Under the pieces are notes generated by a model, which had not been told where the DNA came from, did not search any database, and saw only the letters and a program-made list of their open reading frames with translations. DNA of 64,000 bases, from NCBI RefSeq assembly GCF_029051725.1, contig NZ_JAACFU010000013.1, forward strand, positions 116,982 through 180,981, written 5' to 3'. This DNA is from Bradyrhizobium sp. CSS354 (GTDB lineage: Bacteria; Pseudomonadota; Alphaproteobacteria; Rhizobiales; Xanthobacteraceae). Position numbers and translations under genes: made by a program. Shown piece by piece: positions 34,732 to 43,247 of the stretch. Each line of letters starts with the position of its first letter. Position 1 is the first letter of the stretch.

Positions 34732-34950
34732 TCAGTCGGTGTGCGAAGCGAGGATCAGGGGCGGATCACCTCGCTCGGTCGACGCGCGCTGAATGAGGAT
34801 CGCGCCGATCACGTGAACTAGGCCGAATCCCAGCAGAACGAGGATCATCAGGCGCGTCTCGCCGCCTGCTCGCTTTCTGTCGTGCGATGCTGGAGATCTG
34901 GCCCGAATTGGAGACGCAGCACGGTTGTGATTGTTCACGATTGTCCTCAT
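34732..34950 (-). CDS. Small single-span membrane protein (72 aa)
   Basis: A 72-residue frame with a basic N-terminus (MRTIVNNHNRAASPIRARSP..HDRKRAGGETR), a helix LMILVLLGFGLVHVIGAILIQ and a short polar tail. Positive-inside distribution predicts a cytoplasmic N-terminus. The ribosome site is weak. Second from last of the small-ORF run; spacing of 50 bases to the next gene. Confidence 0.5.
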   Translation of the reverse strand: MRTIVNNHNRAASPIRARSPASHDRKRAGGETRLMILVLLGFGLVHVIGAILIQRASTERGDPPLILASHTD

Positions 34951-34978
34951 ATGCTTCGCTGTCGCTCGTCCTGATCGC

Positions 34979-35206
34979 CTACGGTGTCGGCGGGTTCGAA
35001 ATGTAGTGGGTGACGAAATCATTGGAGGCGAGGTTGGCTTGGCGCTCTCGGGGCGCCTTGCTTATTGCCGCGAAGGCAATCACCAGCGCCAGGAGCGAGC
35101 CATAAAAGGCGACCACTCCAAGTCTCCACATCGCAACCAATCGCTGTTCTTGGTCGGACGCGAGAAACCCGTGCGATTGTCTTCCCTGCTGTGCGATGTC
35201 GGTCAA
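34979..35206 (-). CDS. Small single-span membrane protein (75 aa), TTG start
   Basis: A 75-residue frame, MTDIAQQGRQSHGFLASDQE then RLVAMWRLGVVAFYGSLLALVIAFAAIS and a polar tail THYISNPPTP. TTG start at 35206 is supported by AGGAGG 5 bases upstream. One membrane helix. Gap of 28 bases to the next small gene supports one transcript. Confidence 0.55.
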   Translation of the reverse strand: MTDIAQQGRQSHGFLASDQEQRLVAMWRLGVVAFYGSLLALVIAFAAISKAPRERQANLASNDFVTHYISNPPTP

Positions 35207-35248
35207 TGCGACCTCCTGTTTGATGGCTGTTGTGATGCCGGCGTGCGA

Positions 35249-35437
35249 TCAGTCGCCTCCGAAAAGGAGCGGTGCGACGGGCGGCGCCGACCGCGAAGCG
35301 GCCCTGAGTGCCGGGTGTGCAAAGGTCGTCAACGCTGCGTCGAATCCGGCGAGCACCACGAATAAGCCAACGACGATCATGATGAGGTGATGCGCGCGCA
35401 CGCTGACTTCCGGATGAAATTGCTCCGCGTCGATCAA
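35249..35437 (-). CDS. Small single-span membrane protein (62 aa), start uncertain
   Basis: A 62-residue frame with one helix, HLIMIVVGLFVVLAGFDAALTTF. A TTG at 35437 is the only upstream start before a stop codon; no good ribosome site is visible. It lies 42 bases before the 75-residue gene, and is the first of the run, 150 bases from the divergent regulator at 35589. Confidence 0.4.
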   Translation of the reverse strand: MIDAEQFHPEVSVRAHHLIMIVVGLFVVLAGFDAALTTFAHPALRAASRSAPPVAPLLFGGD

Positions 35438-35588
35438 CCAACCGGCATCTCGTCGCGATGCGATCTGAACCCACTGTCGTCGTCGCCGGCGTCACTCGGC
35501 CGTCACTGCAGCGTTAATATTGTTCGCTAAGGCGGCAATTCGTGTAGGATGTATATCCGTGAGCGCATCTGCTTATTTTTGAGGCGGA

Positions 35589-37592
35589 ATGACCGAAACT
35601 GCACCCGCGCCCAGCCCAAGTTTTACTCTCGCACTTCTTGGACGTTTTGAACTGATCGGGCCGGACGGCGCCGTCAGCTTGCCGAACAAGAAACTCGCGG
35701 GATTGCTGGCCTATCTGGCCTGCACGGCACCTCAGCCTCAGCACCGCGAAAAACTCTCGACCTTGCTGTGGGGATCGCACTTTGAAGCGCAGGCGAAGCA
35801 AAACCTGCGACAGGCGCTGTTCAAGCTACGTCAAGTTCTTGGTCAGAGTGCTCTCAGGAGTGACGGGGAATTCATTTCGTTGAATGCCGTTGTGATCACC
35901 TGCGATGTGCCGCAATTCGAGCGGCTTGTCAGAAAGGGCAGCCGTGACGCGCTGACCGCGGCGGCAGATCTCTATCGCGGGCGCCTCGTCGATGACATCG
36001 CGGTCAACGCTGAGGGCTGGAGCGAGTGGCTGGCCGGCGAACGCGAGCGGTTATCGGAGCTGGCTGTCGGCGCGATGGTAGCGCTCGGCGACCAGGAACT
36101 GTCCGACGGACGTGCCGGCGATGCCCTGCTCGCCGGCCAGCGCGCCAATGCACTCAACAGCATGCGCGAGGATGCGCACCGCCTGATCATGCGCGCGTTG
36201 TCCGCGGCCGGCCGCAACGCCGAGGCGCTCAAATATTATCAGGCCGTCGTTGCCTTGCTGAAGCAAGAGCTCGGCACCGTGCCCGATGCGGCGACCACCG
36301 CCCTGGCTGCGGAATTGCGCAAGGTCCAGGAGCAGAAGATCATTCTGCCGGCAGCGGAGACGACGGCAGACCTTTCGCACCAGGCGGAGCACGTGATCGG
36401 CAACGACAGGCCCTCCGTGGCGGTGCTTCCGTTCCGCAACATGGGTGGTGACACCGAACAGGACTACTTCGCCGATGGCGTCACTGCAGACATCATCACC
36501 GCTCTATCGCGCTTTCGCGAGCTGGTGGTGATCGCGGCCGGATCGAGCTTTGCCCTTCGGGACAAGGGAATGACCAGCCGGCAGATTGCGCAGCAACTCG
36601 GTGCGCAATACGTCCTGAGCGGTCATATTCGCAAGGCGGGCAACCGCATTCGCGTCTCGGCCGAGCTCACTCATACCGGAAGCGAGGCCCAGGTCTGGTC
36701 CAATCGCTACGACCGCCCCCTGGTCGACATCTTCGACCTGCAGGACGACGTCAGCAGCAGTGTTGCCGCAGTCGTCGATCCCGCCGTTCGTAGTGCCGAG
36801 ATCGAACGCGCACGCCGCAAGCCGCCAACTGATCTTTCGGCCTATGATCTGTATTTGCGCGGCCTTCACCATTTATGGGGCGGCACCCGCGAAGGTATCG
36901 TCAAGGCCATCGATCTGCTTCGGCGGTCTCTGAGCCTCGATCAGGAGCGAACGGCGACGCTGGCGGCGCTGGCTTGGGGACTCGTGATGGCTCCGCCGCT
37001 CGGCGCCAACATGTCTGCGGATGCCGCGTCCGAGGCGGTCGGTCTGGCGCGCCGCGCCGTCGAGCAGGATAGTGGGGACGCTTTCGCCCACGCTGTCTAT
37101 GGCTTCACGCTGTTTGGGCCCGCCGGCGACAACGATCAGGGGCGCATTCACGCCAGCGAGGCCGCAAGGCTCAATCCGAGTTCGGCTTTCGCATGGGGTG
37201 TACTCGGAATGATCGACAGCATGGGAGGCGATTATGCCAACGCACTCGCATGCCTGCATCGGTCTCTCGTCCTCAGCCCCGAGGACAGCATGCTCCATAT
37301 GTGGATGACGGGATTGACCGCGTCCTACTTTGCCCTCGGGCAGTACGAGGAGGGCGTTGCCTGGGCGCGCAAGTCGGTTCGGCACAATCCGAGCAACGGC
37401 ACCGGGCATCGCATGCTCGCGGCAAACCTGGTCGGGGTCGGCCGGCTGGAGGAAGCCCGCGAGGTCACCCGGGTTCGCGATGCGGCACAAAAAACCACGA
37501 TCCGCGATCTGCGCGCCATGCGCTTTTTCAAGCAGCACGAGGCGCTTGAACGCTACCTTTCGGCCCAGCAGATCGCCGGCGTGGCCGACTGA
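35589..37592 (+). CDS. BTAD/winged-helix regulator with TolB-like and TPR domains
   Basis: A 667-residue protein. Residues about 12-105 form an OmpR/SARP-like winged helix (LALLGRFELIGPDGAVSLPNKK, QNLRQALFKLRQVLG), 110-250 the BTAD helical domain (REDAHRLIMRALSAAGRNAEALKYY), 275-400 a TolB/FlgO-like domain (PSVAVLPFRNMGGDTEQDYFADGVTADIITALSRF, AQYVLSGHIRKAGNRIRVSAEL) and 400-650 TPR repeats. This architecture is common in rhizobial stand-alone regulators whose targets are unknown. It is divergent from the small-membrane-ORF/BASS cluster, which it may control. Confidence 0.85.
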   Translation: MTETAPAPSPSFTLALLGRFELIGPDGAVSLPNKKLAGLLAYLACTAPQPQHREKLSTLLWGSHFEAQAKQNLRQALFKLRQVLGQSALRSDGEFISLNAVVITCDVPQFERLVRKGSRDALTAAADLYRGRLVDDIAVNAEGWSEWLAGERERLSELAVGAMVALGDQELSDGRAGDALLAGQRANALNSMREDAHRLIMRALSAAGRNAEALKYYQAVVALLKQELGTVPDAATTALAAELRKVQEQKIILPAAETTADLSHQAEHVIGNDRPSVAVLPFRNMGGDTEQDYFADGVTADIITALSRFRELVVIAAGSSFALRDKGMTSRQIAQQLGAQYVLSGHIRKAGNRIRVSAELTHTGSEAQVWSNRYDRPLVDIFDLQDDVSSSVAAVVDPAVRSAEIERARRKPPTDLSAYDLYLRGLHHLWGGTREGIVKAIDLLRRSLSLDQERTATLAALAWGLVMAPPLGANMSADAASEAVGLARRAVEQDSGDAFAHAVYGFTLFGPAGDNDQGRIHASEAARLNPSSAFAWGVLGMIDSMGGDYANALACLHRSLVLSPEDSMLHMWMTGLTASYFALGQYEEGVAWARKSVRHNPSNGTGHRMLAANLVGVGRLEEAREVTRVRDAAQKTTIRDLRAMRFFKQHEALERYLSAQQIAGVAD

Positions 37593-37595
37593 GCC

Positions 37596-38063
37596 TCAAG
37601 CGCCGAGTGCAACGAGCAGCGTGCGCACGGTCATGAAGACCAGGATGACCGAGCCGACGGTCCACAGCATTGCGCGAATGTCGTGAATTTGCCCGGTGAG
37701 ATAGGCGAGAAAATGCAGCAAGCGTGAGGCAACGTAGCCGTAGAGCAGGCATTGCGCGAGAAGCAGCGACGGCTTTGTGAGAACATAAAGAAAGCCCGCG
37801 ACCAGGAAATACGGCAGGCTCTCGAGATCGTTCATCTGGATCCGGCGGATCCGCTCCACATCTTCGTTGGGAAGAAGCTGCGCCGGATCGGGCGCGGGAT
37901 TCAGTGGTGTCTTCTTGATGTCCTCCGGCGAACGGTAGCCGCCCTGGGCCCTCACCATCCGGACTACGGTGAGCCACGACATCGCCACGGCCTTGAGGAT
38001 GATCAAGCTGGCGGCAACGACATAGGTAGCGAAGAGGGGATCGTGAAGATTGATTCCGTCCAA
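37596..38063 (-). CDS. MAPEG family membrane protein
   Basis: A 155-residue protein with four membrane helices (FATYVVAASLIILKAVAMSWLTVV, YFLVAGFLYVLTK, LLYGYVASRLLHFLAYL, MLWTVGSVILVFMTVRTLLV). The loop ERIRRIQMNDLESLPYFLVAG contains the MAPEG signature E-R-x-x-R-x-x-x-N-D-x-E-x-x-P. Microsomal-GST-like detoxification or eicosanoid-type enzymes belong here; substrate unknown. Convergent with the preceding regulator, with a 3-base gap. Confidence 0.9.
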   Translation of the reverse strand: MDGINLHDPLFATYVVAASLIILKAVAMSWLTVVRMVRAQGGYRSPEDIKKTPLNPAPDPAQLLPNEDVERIRRIQMNDLESLPYFLVAGFLYVLTKPSLLLAQCLLYGYVASRLLHFLAYLTGQIHDIRAMLWTVGSVILVFMTVRTLLVALGA

Positions 38064-38178
38064 TTTGGTACCCCTCCGGCAGGGCCATACTACATGTCCG
38101 AGCGGGTTGCGCCACTACGTAAAGGCAGCCGCCAGTCCAGTCCCAGCCTGATCTCGCCTTACGCCTTCGCCAGCGCCG

Positions 38179-38325
38179 ATCGGCCACCCGTTCGGCATGA
38201 CCGGCGCACGTCTCACCGGCCACATTCTCCAGGCAGGCAAGCGCCGCAAGGCGAAGTGGGGCGTCGTGACGATGTGCATCGGCGGCGGCCAGGGCGGCGC
38301 GGGCCTATTCGAAATCTACAGCTGA
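38179..38325 (+). pseudogene. 3' remnant of a second thiolase gene
   Basis: These 147 bases align without a gap to the last 49 codons of the thiolase at 33276-33422, from ATCGGCCACCCGTTCGGCATG to the TGA stop. I count 12 differences, of which 11 are synonymous (one Glu to Ala). No start codon or upstream homology remains. The pattern of mainly silent changes says the lost gene evolved under selection before truncation, so this is a relic of a real paralogue, not a fresh duplicate. Its terminator survives. Confidence 0.88.
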
Positions 38326-38346
38326 GATCGAGCCTCTTGAATGCGG

Positions 38347-38377
38347 AAGGCACGGCGTCGTCGGCGCCGTGCCTTTT
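38347..38377 (+). terminator. Rho-independent terminator of the lost thiolase copy
   Basis: AAGGCACGGCG / CGCCGTGCCTT stem-loop followed by TTTTG, related in sequence to the terminator at 33442-33477. Confidence 0.82.
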
Positions 38378-38416
38378 GCTTTCTGGCGCGTACTTGGGGG
38401 ATATGCCCGCGGTGAC

Positions 38417-39586
38417 TCAGCCGTTCTTCTCGTGCGCGACAGGTCGGAACACCCACTCGCGCCAGACCACCAGCAAGGCTGACATGATCACCGGGCCCAA
38501 GAACAAGCCCAGAAGGCCGAAGGCAGCCAAGCCTCCAAAGATTCCGACGAACGCGAACAGAAACGGCAGCCGCGCGGAGTCGCCGACCAGGGTCGGCCAG
38601 ACGAAATGATCGCCGGCCAACATGACGATCGCACCCCAGAAGAAGACGCCCGCGGCTGCGAAGCCGCTGCCTCCGCCCGAGACCAGGACTACCGCCGCAG
38701 CGGTGAAAGCCAGCCAGGCGCCGAAGGGAAGCATGGCGAAGGCCGTCGTCAAAATCGTGAATACGATGGCATTCGGCACGCCCGCGACGAAATAGGCCAC
38801 GCCGATCAATAATCCCTCGCCCGCGGCGACCAGCACCGTACCGTTCACGGTGCCGCGGATCGCGCCGACCATCTGCTCGGCGAGACCCTCTCCCGCCTCA
38901 CCGAAAAGTCGATCGCAGGTTTCCAGCACGCGGTCCGAGATCGACCGGCCGTTGCGCAGCAAGACGAACAGGGCGACCAGCGAAAAGAACAGAAGAAACA
39001 GGCGGTGAAGCAGCTGGCCGCCGAAGGTTCGAAACAATTCCGATGCGTTGTCTGCGTTGACGCTTTTCAGCCATGCGGTCGCGGCTTTGGGATCGGAAAG
39101 GTTGCTGCGCCACCACTGCTCCATGCTCTCTGCGGCGATCGGAAGGCGGGCGAGCCAATCAGGCACTTCGATCCCGCTCTCTCCGGCCTGCTTCATCCAG
39201 CCCACGAGCAGATCGCCTTGCTGCGCGATCTGATAGACGGCAAGCGACATCGGCGTAAACAGGATGAGGGCGACGACGAGCGTGAAGACCAGCGGAGCCA
39301 GGCTGGAGCGGCCGGAGCTCACGCGCGCTGCAAACTTGGTGTAGAGCGGCCACAGGCTGGTTGCGAGAATCGCGGCCCAGATCAACGCGGGGAGAAATCC
39401 CGCCGCCGTCCACAACGCAAGTGCGACCAGCGCGAGGGCAAGCACGACGCGTGCGTTCATGCGCGCGCCCGCGCCCGTGGGCAGCGGCTTTCGCTCAGTG
39501 GCGGTCGGGCCTCCCTCGCTCCGCACCGTGTCGTTCCGCTTGGGCGAACGCTGCTTCGATGCCACGGATTTCGCTCGGTCGGCCAT
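38417..39586 (-). CDS. AI-2E family (UPF0118/PerM-like) permease
   Basis: A 389-residue protein with a 40-residue basic polar N-terminus, then about eight membrane helices in the PerM/AI-2E order: VVLALALVALALWTAAGFLPALIWAAILATSLWPLY, SLAPLVFTLVVALILFTPMSLAVY, LFLLFFSLVALFVLLRNG, VPNAIVFTILTTAFAMLPFGAWL, and the terminal GLLGLFLGPVIMSALLVVWREW. The family exports varied solutes or ions; the AI-2 assignment does not hold generally. Function here unknown. Confidence 0.87.
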   Translation of the reverse strand: MADRAKSVASKQRSPKRNDTVRSEGGPTATERKPLPTGAGARMNARVVLALALVALALWTAAGFLPALIWAAILATSLWPLYTKFAARVSSGRSSLAPLVFTLVVALILFTPMSLAVYQIAQQGDLLVGWMKQAGESGIEVPDWLARLPIAAESMEQWWRSNLSDPKAATAWLKSVNADNASELFRTFGGQLLHRLFLLFFSLVALFVLLRNGRSISDRVLETCDRLFGEAGEGLAEQMVGAIRGTVNGTVLVAAGEGLLIGVAYFVAGVPNAIVFTILTTAFAMLPFGAWLAFTAAAVVLVSGGGSGFAAAGVFFWGAIVMLAGDHFVWPTLVGDSARLPFLFAFVGIFGGLAAFGLLGLFLGPVIMSALLVVWREWVFRPVAHEKNG

Positions 39587-39791
39587 TTGAAATCACTGGG
39601 GTGCGGGAGCTGCAGTGCCGAACTGATCAGCAGGAGAAACGCTTGGTCCAGGCTCAAGCCGCAACAAGGGGCTTCGGTTCCGTTCGGGAATAAGTTGCAA
39701 GACGTGGCAGCCTTGGTCGGGCGCGGCTCGGCCGAGGCCGGCCGCAGCGCGGCCGCGGGGGTGCAGCATCGGCTGGAGTCGCGTTCGCCGC

Positions 39792-42700
39792 TTACGCCTT
39801 CGCCAGCGCCGGTGCGAACACCACCTCGATCAGCGAGCCGGAGTTCGCCGCGCTCTTGATGTTGAAGCGGGCGCGGTTGGCTTCGACCAGGGCCTTGGTC
39901 AGCGACAGGCTCAGCGCCGAATTATCCTCGGCATCGCCGGGCGGTGGCGTCCGGAACGGCTCCATCGCGGCGGCGACTTCGCGCTCGGTGAGGCCATGGC
40001 CGGTGTCGCGGATGCGAAGTGCGACCTCGCCCCGGTCGGTCAGCGCGGTCGAGACGATGACCTGGCCGCCGGCGCTGGCGAGCCGGATCGAGTTGGAGAT
40101 CAGGTTCATGGTGATCTGCCGCATCGCGCGCGCATCCGCGCTCACCTGCGGCAGCGCGTGGCCGAGCGAGGTGCGGATGATGATGCGCTCGCGGTTGGCC
40201 TGCGGCTGCATCACGACCACGCAGGCCTCGACGAGATCGTTGAGGTTGAGGTTGGCGAAGGTGAGGTCGAGCTTGCCGGTCTCGATCCGCGACAGCTCGA
40301 GCAGGTCGTCGATGATGGCGATGACGCGCTCGCCGGAGGCGCGGATGTCCTTCATGTACTCGCCATAGCGCTCGTTGCCGAGCGTGCCGAAGCGCTCCGA
40401 GATCATCACCTCCGAAAAGCCGATGATGGCGTTGAGCGGCGTGCGGATTTCGTGGCTGATCCGCGCCAGCATGTCGGCCTTGGCATTCGCAGTGCCTTCG
40501 ACCAGGCGTCGCGCCTGCGTCAGCTCGCTCTCGCCCTGCTTGCTGTGCGAGAGATCGCGGAACACGGCGAAGAAGTTCGGGCCGTCGGGCCGGGTGCGGC
40601 CCATGATCATGGCGAGCGGAATGACGCCGCCCTTCTTCTCGCGCCCCAGCACCTCGCGGCCGTGGTCGAGCAGGCTCGCGATGTCCTGGCTCTTGAGGTT
40701 TTCCAGATAGTCGATGACGACATGCTGGCTCTCCGGCGCGAACAGCGTCACCAGATTCTGCTGCATCAGCGTTTCGCCGTCATAGCCGAACAGCGCCTCG
40801 GCGCTGCGGTTGCAGGCGTGGATGTTGCCTTCGGCATCGAACATCACGATGCCCTCGGCCGTGGTGTCGAGGATCGCGGCGAGATCTTCCGCGTCGGCCT
40901 CGCCGACCTCGGGCTCGGGCGCGAAGATCTCGGGGACAATGGTCTCGGCGACGACGGTCTCCGCGATCACGGGCGCAGCCGCAACGGGCGCGGCCTGCGG
41001 CAGCGCGCAGATCAGCGCATGCGCACTCTCGCCATCCCAGTCGATCGCGTGCAGATGCGCCTCTGTGGTCGGCAGCGGCGCTTCGCCATTGGCGAGCGTC
41101 GCGCTGATCGTGACAGGCGTGCCTGCCTGCGACGTGCTGCTGGCCGTCGACACGCCCGGCTCGACATAGAGCGCATCCAGCCCGCCGGCATTCTCCAGCG
41201 CGCTCAGGCTGGCATAGCCCATGCGCGCGAGAAACGCCGGGTTGGCATAGAGCAGGCGGTCGAGCCGATAGATCAGGATGCCGGTCGGCAGCAGGTCGAG
41301 CAGCGCGCGGTCGCGCGAGCTGTGGCCGTGCGCCGGCGGCGCGGGCGCGGTCAGCCATTCGGCCGGTGCGTGCGGCGGTTCAGCCTCAGGCTCGGGCTCG
41401 GGCTCAGGCGACGGCGCTTCAGGCGTGATCTCGGCATCCGGCGGCTCGGACGATGCCGCGATGGTTTCCTTGTCGCGTTCGAGGCGCTCGGACAATTGCC
41501 GCGCGAGCTCGTTGAACGCGCTGTTCTCGACCGGCGTCAGCGTCGGCGGTCGCGTGTCGCCGGGCGCTCGGAACGGCAGGACATTGGGAGGCGTTTCCAC
41601 TGGCGTTTCCGGATCGGTTGGGTGTGAATTCGCGTCGGGTGTGGGTTCGGGCAGTTCGGCTTCAGGCTCGGGCTCAGGTGGCGGCGGCTCGATCGGCGGA
41701 GGCGGCGGCGCCTCTGGCTCGGGCGCTGGTTCGGGCTCCGGCTCGACCACATCGGCGGACAGGCTTTGCGCCGCCGCCGGTTCGGCCAAAAGCTCAAAAC
41801 GCCTGAGCGCATCGAGCCGGTTGAGGCCGTCGAGATCGCGGCAGACGCCAAAACCCCTGAAGCCCGCGAAATTGCGCTCGCCGTCATAAACCGGAAGCCC
41901 GGCAAGCTCGACCGGCAGGTGCTCGCCGCAATCGGCCGGCCAGTTCACGGTGATCCCGGCCCAGGTATCCTTGCTGGCAAGCGCCTGCGCCACGCGGCTT
42001 TCAGGGTCGAGCGCGAATGCGTCGGCGATCTCGCGCCAGGGGCGGTCGAAGCCGGCCGCCGTGCGCGGCCCGATCAGGTGGATGAATTCATCGGACAGAA
42101 GCACAAAGCGGCCCTCTGCATCCATCTTCCAGAGGAAGCGCAACGGATGCTGACGCGGTGCGGGCGGCTCTTCGTGGCCCGACGGCGGCTCGACCATGCC
42201 GCTCACGGTCGGCGCGGCCTGCGGCGACACCATGGCTTCGGCCGAGTTTTCAACCGGAGTCTTCGCCACCGGAGTCTCGATCTCGGCGGGCGCGGCGTCG
42301 GCCGCTTCCTCGACGGCTTGCTGGATCGAGACGATTTCCGTCGCCGGCTCGCGCGCGGGTGGCTCGTGCGCGATCGTTGGTTCCGGCGCGTCGACCGGCT
42401 CGGCAAAGGCGTCGAACAGCGCGATTTCGGATGGCGCCTCCTGCGACGGCGCTGCTTGCACATGCTCCGGCGCCGCGGCTGGAGCAGGCGGCGGCGCAGG
42501 CTCTGGCTGAGCGATGTCTTCGCGCACGATGTCTTCAGCGACCTCGGGTTCGACGTCTGCAGTCGCAGGCTCCGCCTGCTGCACGGCAGGCTCGATCAGC
42601 GCGACCAGGCCGACATCGGCCCCGCTGCCGACCCGCTGCAGCACCATCTGGCCGATGCCGATCGGCGTCTCGGCGCGGCCCTGGCGAAGCGCATCGCTGC

Positions 42701-43247
42701 GCGCCTGTTCGAGGCCGGCTTCGCCCAGGTCGCGGAAGCCGAGCAGGGTGCGGGCCGTTTCGCTGGCGCCGACGAACAGGCCGTCGGGCGCGAATGCCGC
42801 CATCGGCGTCTTGGCGCCGTCGACCAGACGAAGCAGCCGCTCGACCAGCGGCATGGTGCGCAAGCCCGGGTCCATCGCGGTAACGAGCACCGCAGATCCT
42901 TGGAAGAATTGGCCGCCATCGGCGAACTCGAGCCGGGCACAGGCGCAGGTCATCAGCGTGCCGAGCCGCGCGCCGAAGCCGCGCAGCCGTTCGAGCCGGA
43001 GCGCCCCGTTCGGAGGCAGCCGGCCGGCAAGCCGGACGATCTGGCGGCGGTGGCTGTCGGCGGGGCCGAAGGTCTTTTCTGCGAGCGCCGTGGCATTGGC
43101 CGCGCCAAACAGCCTTGCGCCGACCGGATTGGCCCAGAGCACGCGCGTGCCGTCGATCGACCAGAGCCAGGCGGGCAGCGGCGAGGTCGCGTGCACGGCC
43201 AGCCGCGGATCGCCCACGCCTCGCAACTGGAAATCCGAACTCGTCAT
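39792..43247 (-). CDS. Large PAS-domain sensor histidine kinase with degenerate G2 box
   Basis: A 1151-residue soluble kinase. There are PAS-like regions near residues 370-485, 650-720 and 805-920; residues about 505-650 are a Pro/Glu low-complexity linker. HisKA has SHEIRTPLNAIIGFSEVM (phospho-His 932), the PdhS/DivJ-PleC style. The N box is MNLISNSIRLASAGG (near 1048), the G1 box is RIRDTGHGL (near 1081). The G2 box, normally GxGLGL, reads NSALSLSLTKAL (near 1109), lacking its glycines. No receiver domain is attached. A role in cell-cycle signalling is inferred from the HisKA type only. Confidence 0.85.
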   Translation of the reverse strand: MTSSDFQLRGVGDPRLAVHATSPLPAWLWSIDGTRVLWANPVGARLFGAANATALAEKTFGPADSHRRQIVRLAGRLPPNGALRLERLRGFGARLGTLMTCACARLEFADGGQFFQGSAVLVTAMDPGLRTMPLVERLLRLVDGAKTPMAAFAPDGLFVGASETARTLLGFRDLGEAGLEQARSDALRQGRAETPIGIGQMVLQRVGSGADVGLVALIEPAVQQAEPATADVEPEVAEDIVREDIAQPEPAPPPAPAAAPEHVQAAPSQEAPSEIALFDAFAEPVDAPEPTIAHEPPAREPATEIVSIQQAVEEAADAAPAEIETPVAKTPVENSAEAMVSPQAAPTVSGMVEPPSGHEEPPAPRQHPLRFLWKMDAEGRFVLLSDEFIHLIGPRTAAGFDRPWREIADAFALDPESRVAQALASKDTWAGITVNWPADCGEHLPVELAGLPVYDGERNFAGFRGFGVCRDLDGLNRLDALRRFELLAEPAAAQSLSADVVEPEPEPAPEPEAPPPPPIEPPPPEPEPEAELPEPTPDANSHPTDPETPVETPPNVLPFRAPGDTRPPTLTPVENSAFNELARQLSERLERDKETIAASSEPPDAEITPEAPSPEPEPEPEAEPPHAPAEWLTAPAPPAHGHSSRDRALLDLLPTGILIYRLDRLLYANPAFLARMGYASLSALENAGGLDALYVEPGVSTASSTSQAGTPVTISATLANGEAPLPTTEAHLHAIDWDGESAHALICALPQAAPVAAAPVIAETVVAETIVPEIFAPEPEVGEADAEDLAAILDTTAEGIVMFDAEGNIHACNRSAEALFGYDGETLMQQNLVTLFAPESQHVVIDYLENLKSQDIASLLDHGREVLGREKKGGVIPLAMIMGRTRPDGPNFFAVFRDLSHSKQGESELTQARRLVEGTANAKADMLARISHEIRTPLNAIIGFSEVMISERFGTLGNERYGEYMKDIRASGERVIAIIDDLLELSRIETGKLDLTFANLNLNDLVEACVVVMQPQANRERIIIRTSLGHALPQVSADARAMRQITMNLISNSIRLASAGGQVIVSTALTDRGEVALRIRDTGHGLTEREVAAAMEPFRTPPPGDAEDNSALSLSLTKALVEANRARFNIKSAANSGSLIEVVFAPALAKA

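Larger units (their letters stand above)
38064..38416. other. 353-base gap holding a thiolase relic
   Basis: From the MAPEG promoter side (38064-38157) nothing is recognisable. From 38158 the gap carries a 21-base match to the end of the histidine-kinase gene, the thiolase relic 38179-38325, and a terminator at 38347-38377. Confidence 0.65.

Noticed and set aside
35019..35495. 158-codon minus-strand frame rich in Arg and Pro
   Set aside because: It overlaps the two small membrane frames in another phase, has Arg-rich random composition, and lacks a ribosome site.
39996..41627. Plus-strand frame over the histidine kinase
   Set aside because: It is an antisense shadow of the kinase, with the high Arg/Gln content typical of reverse GC-rich codons.
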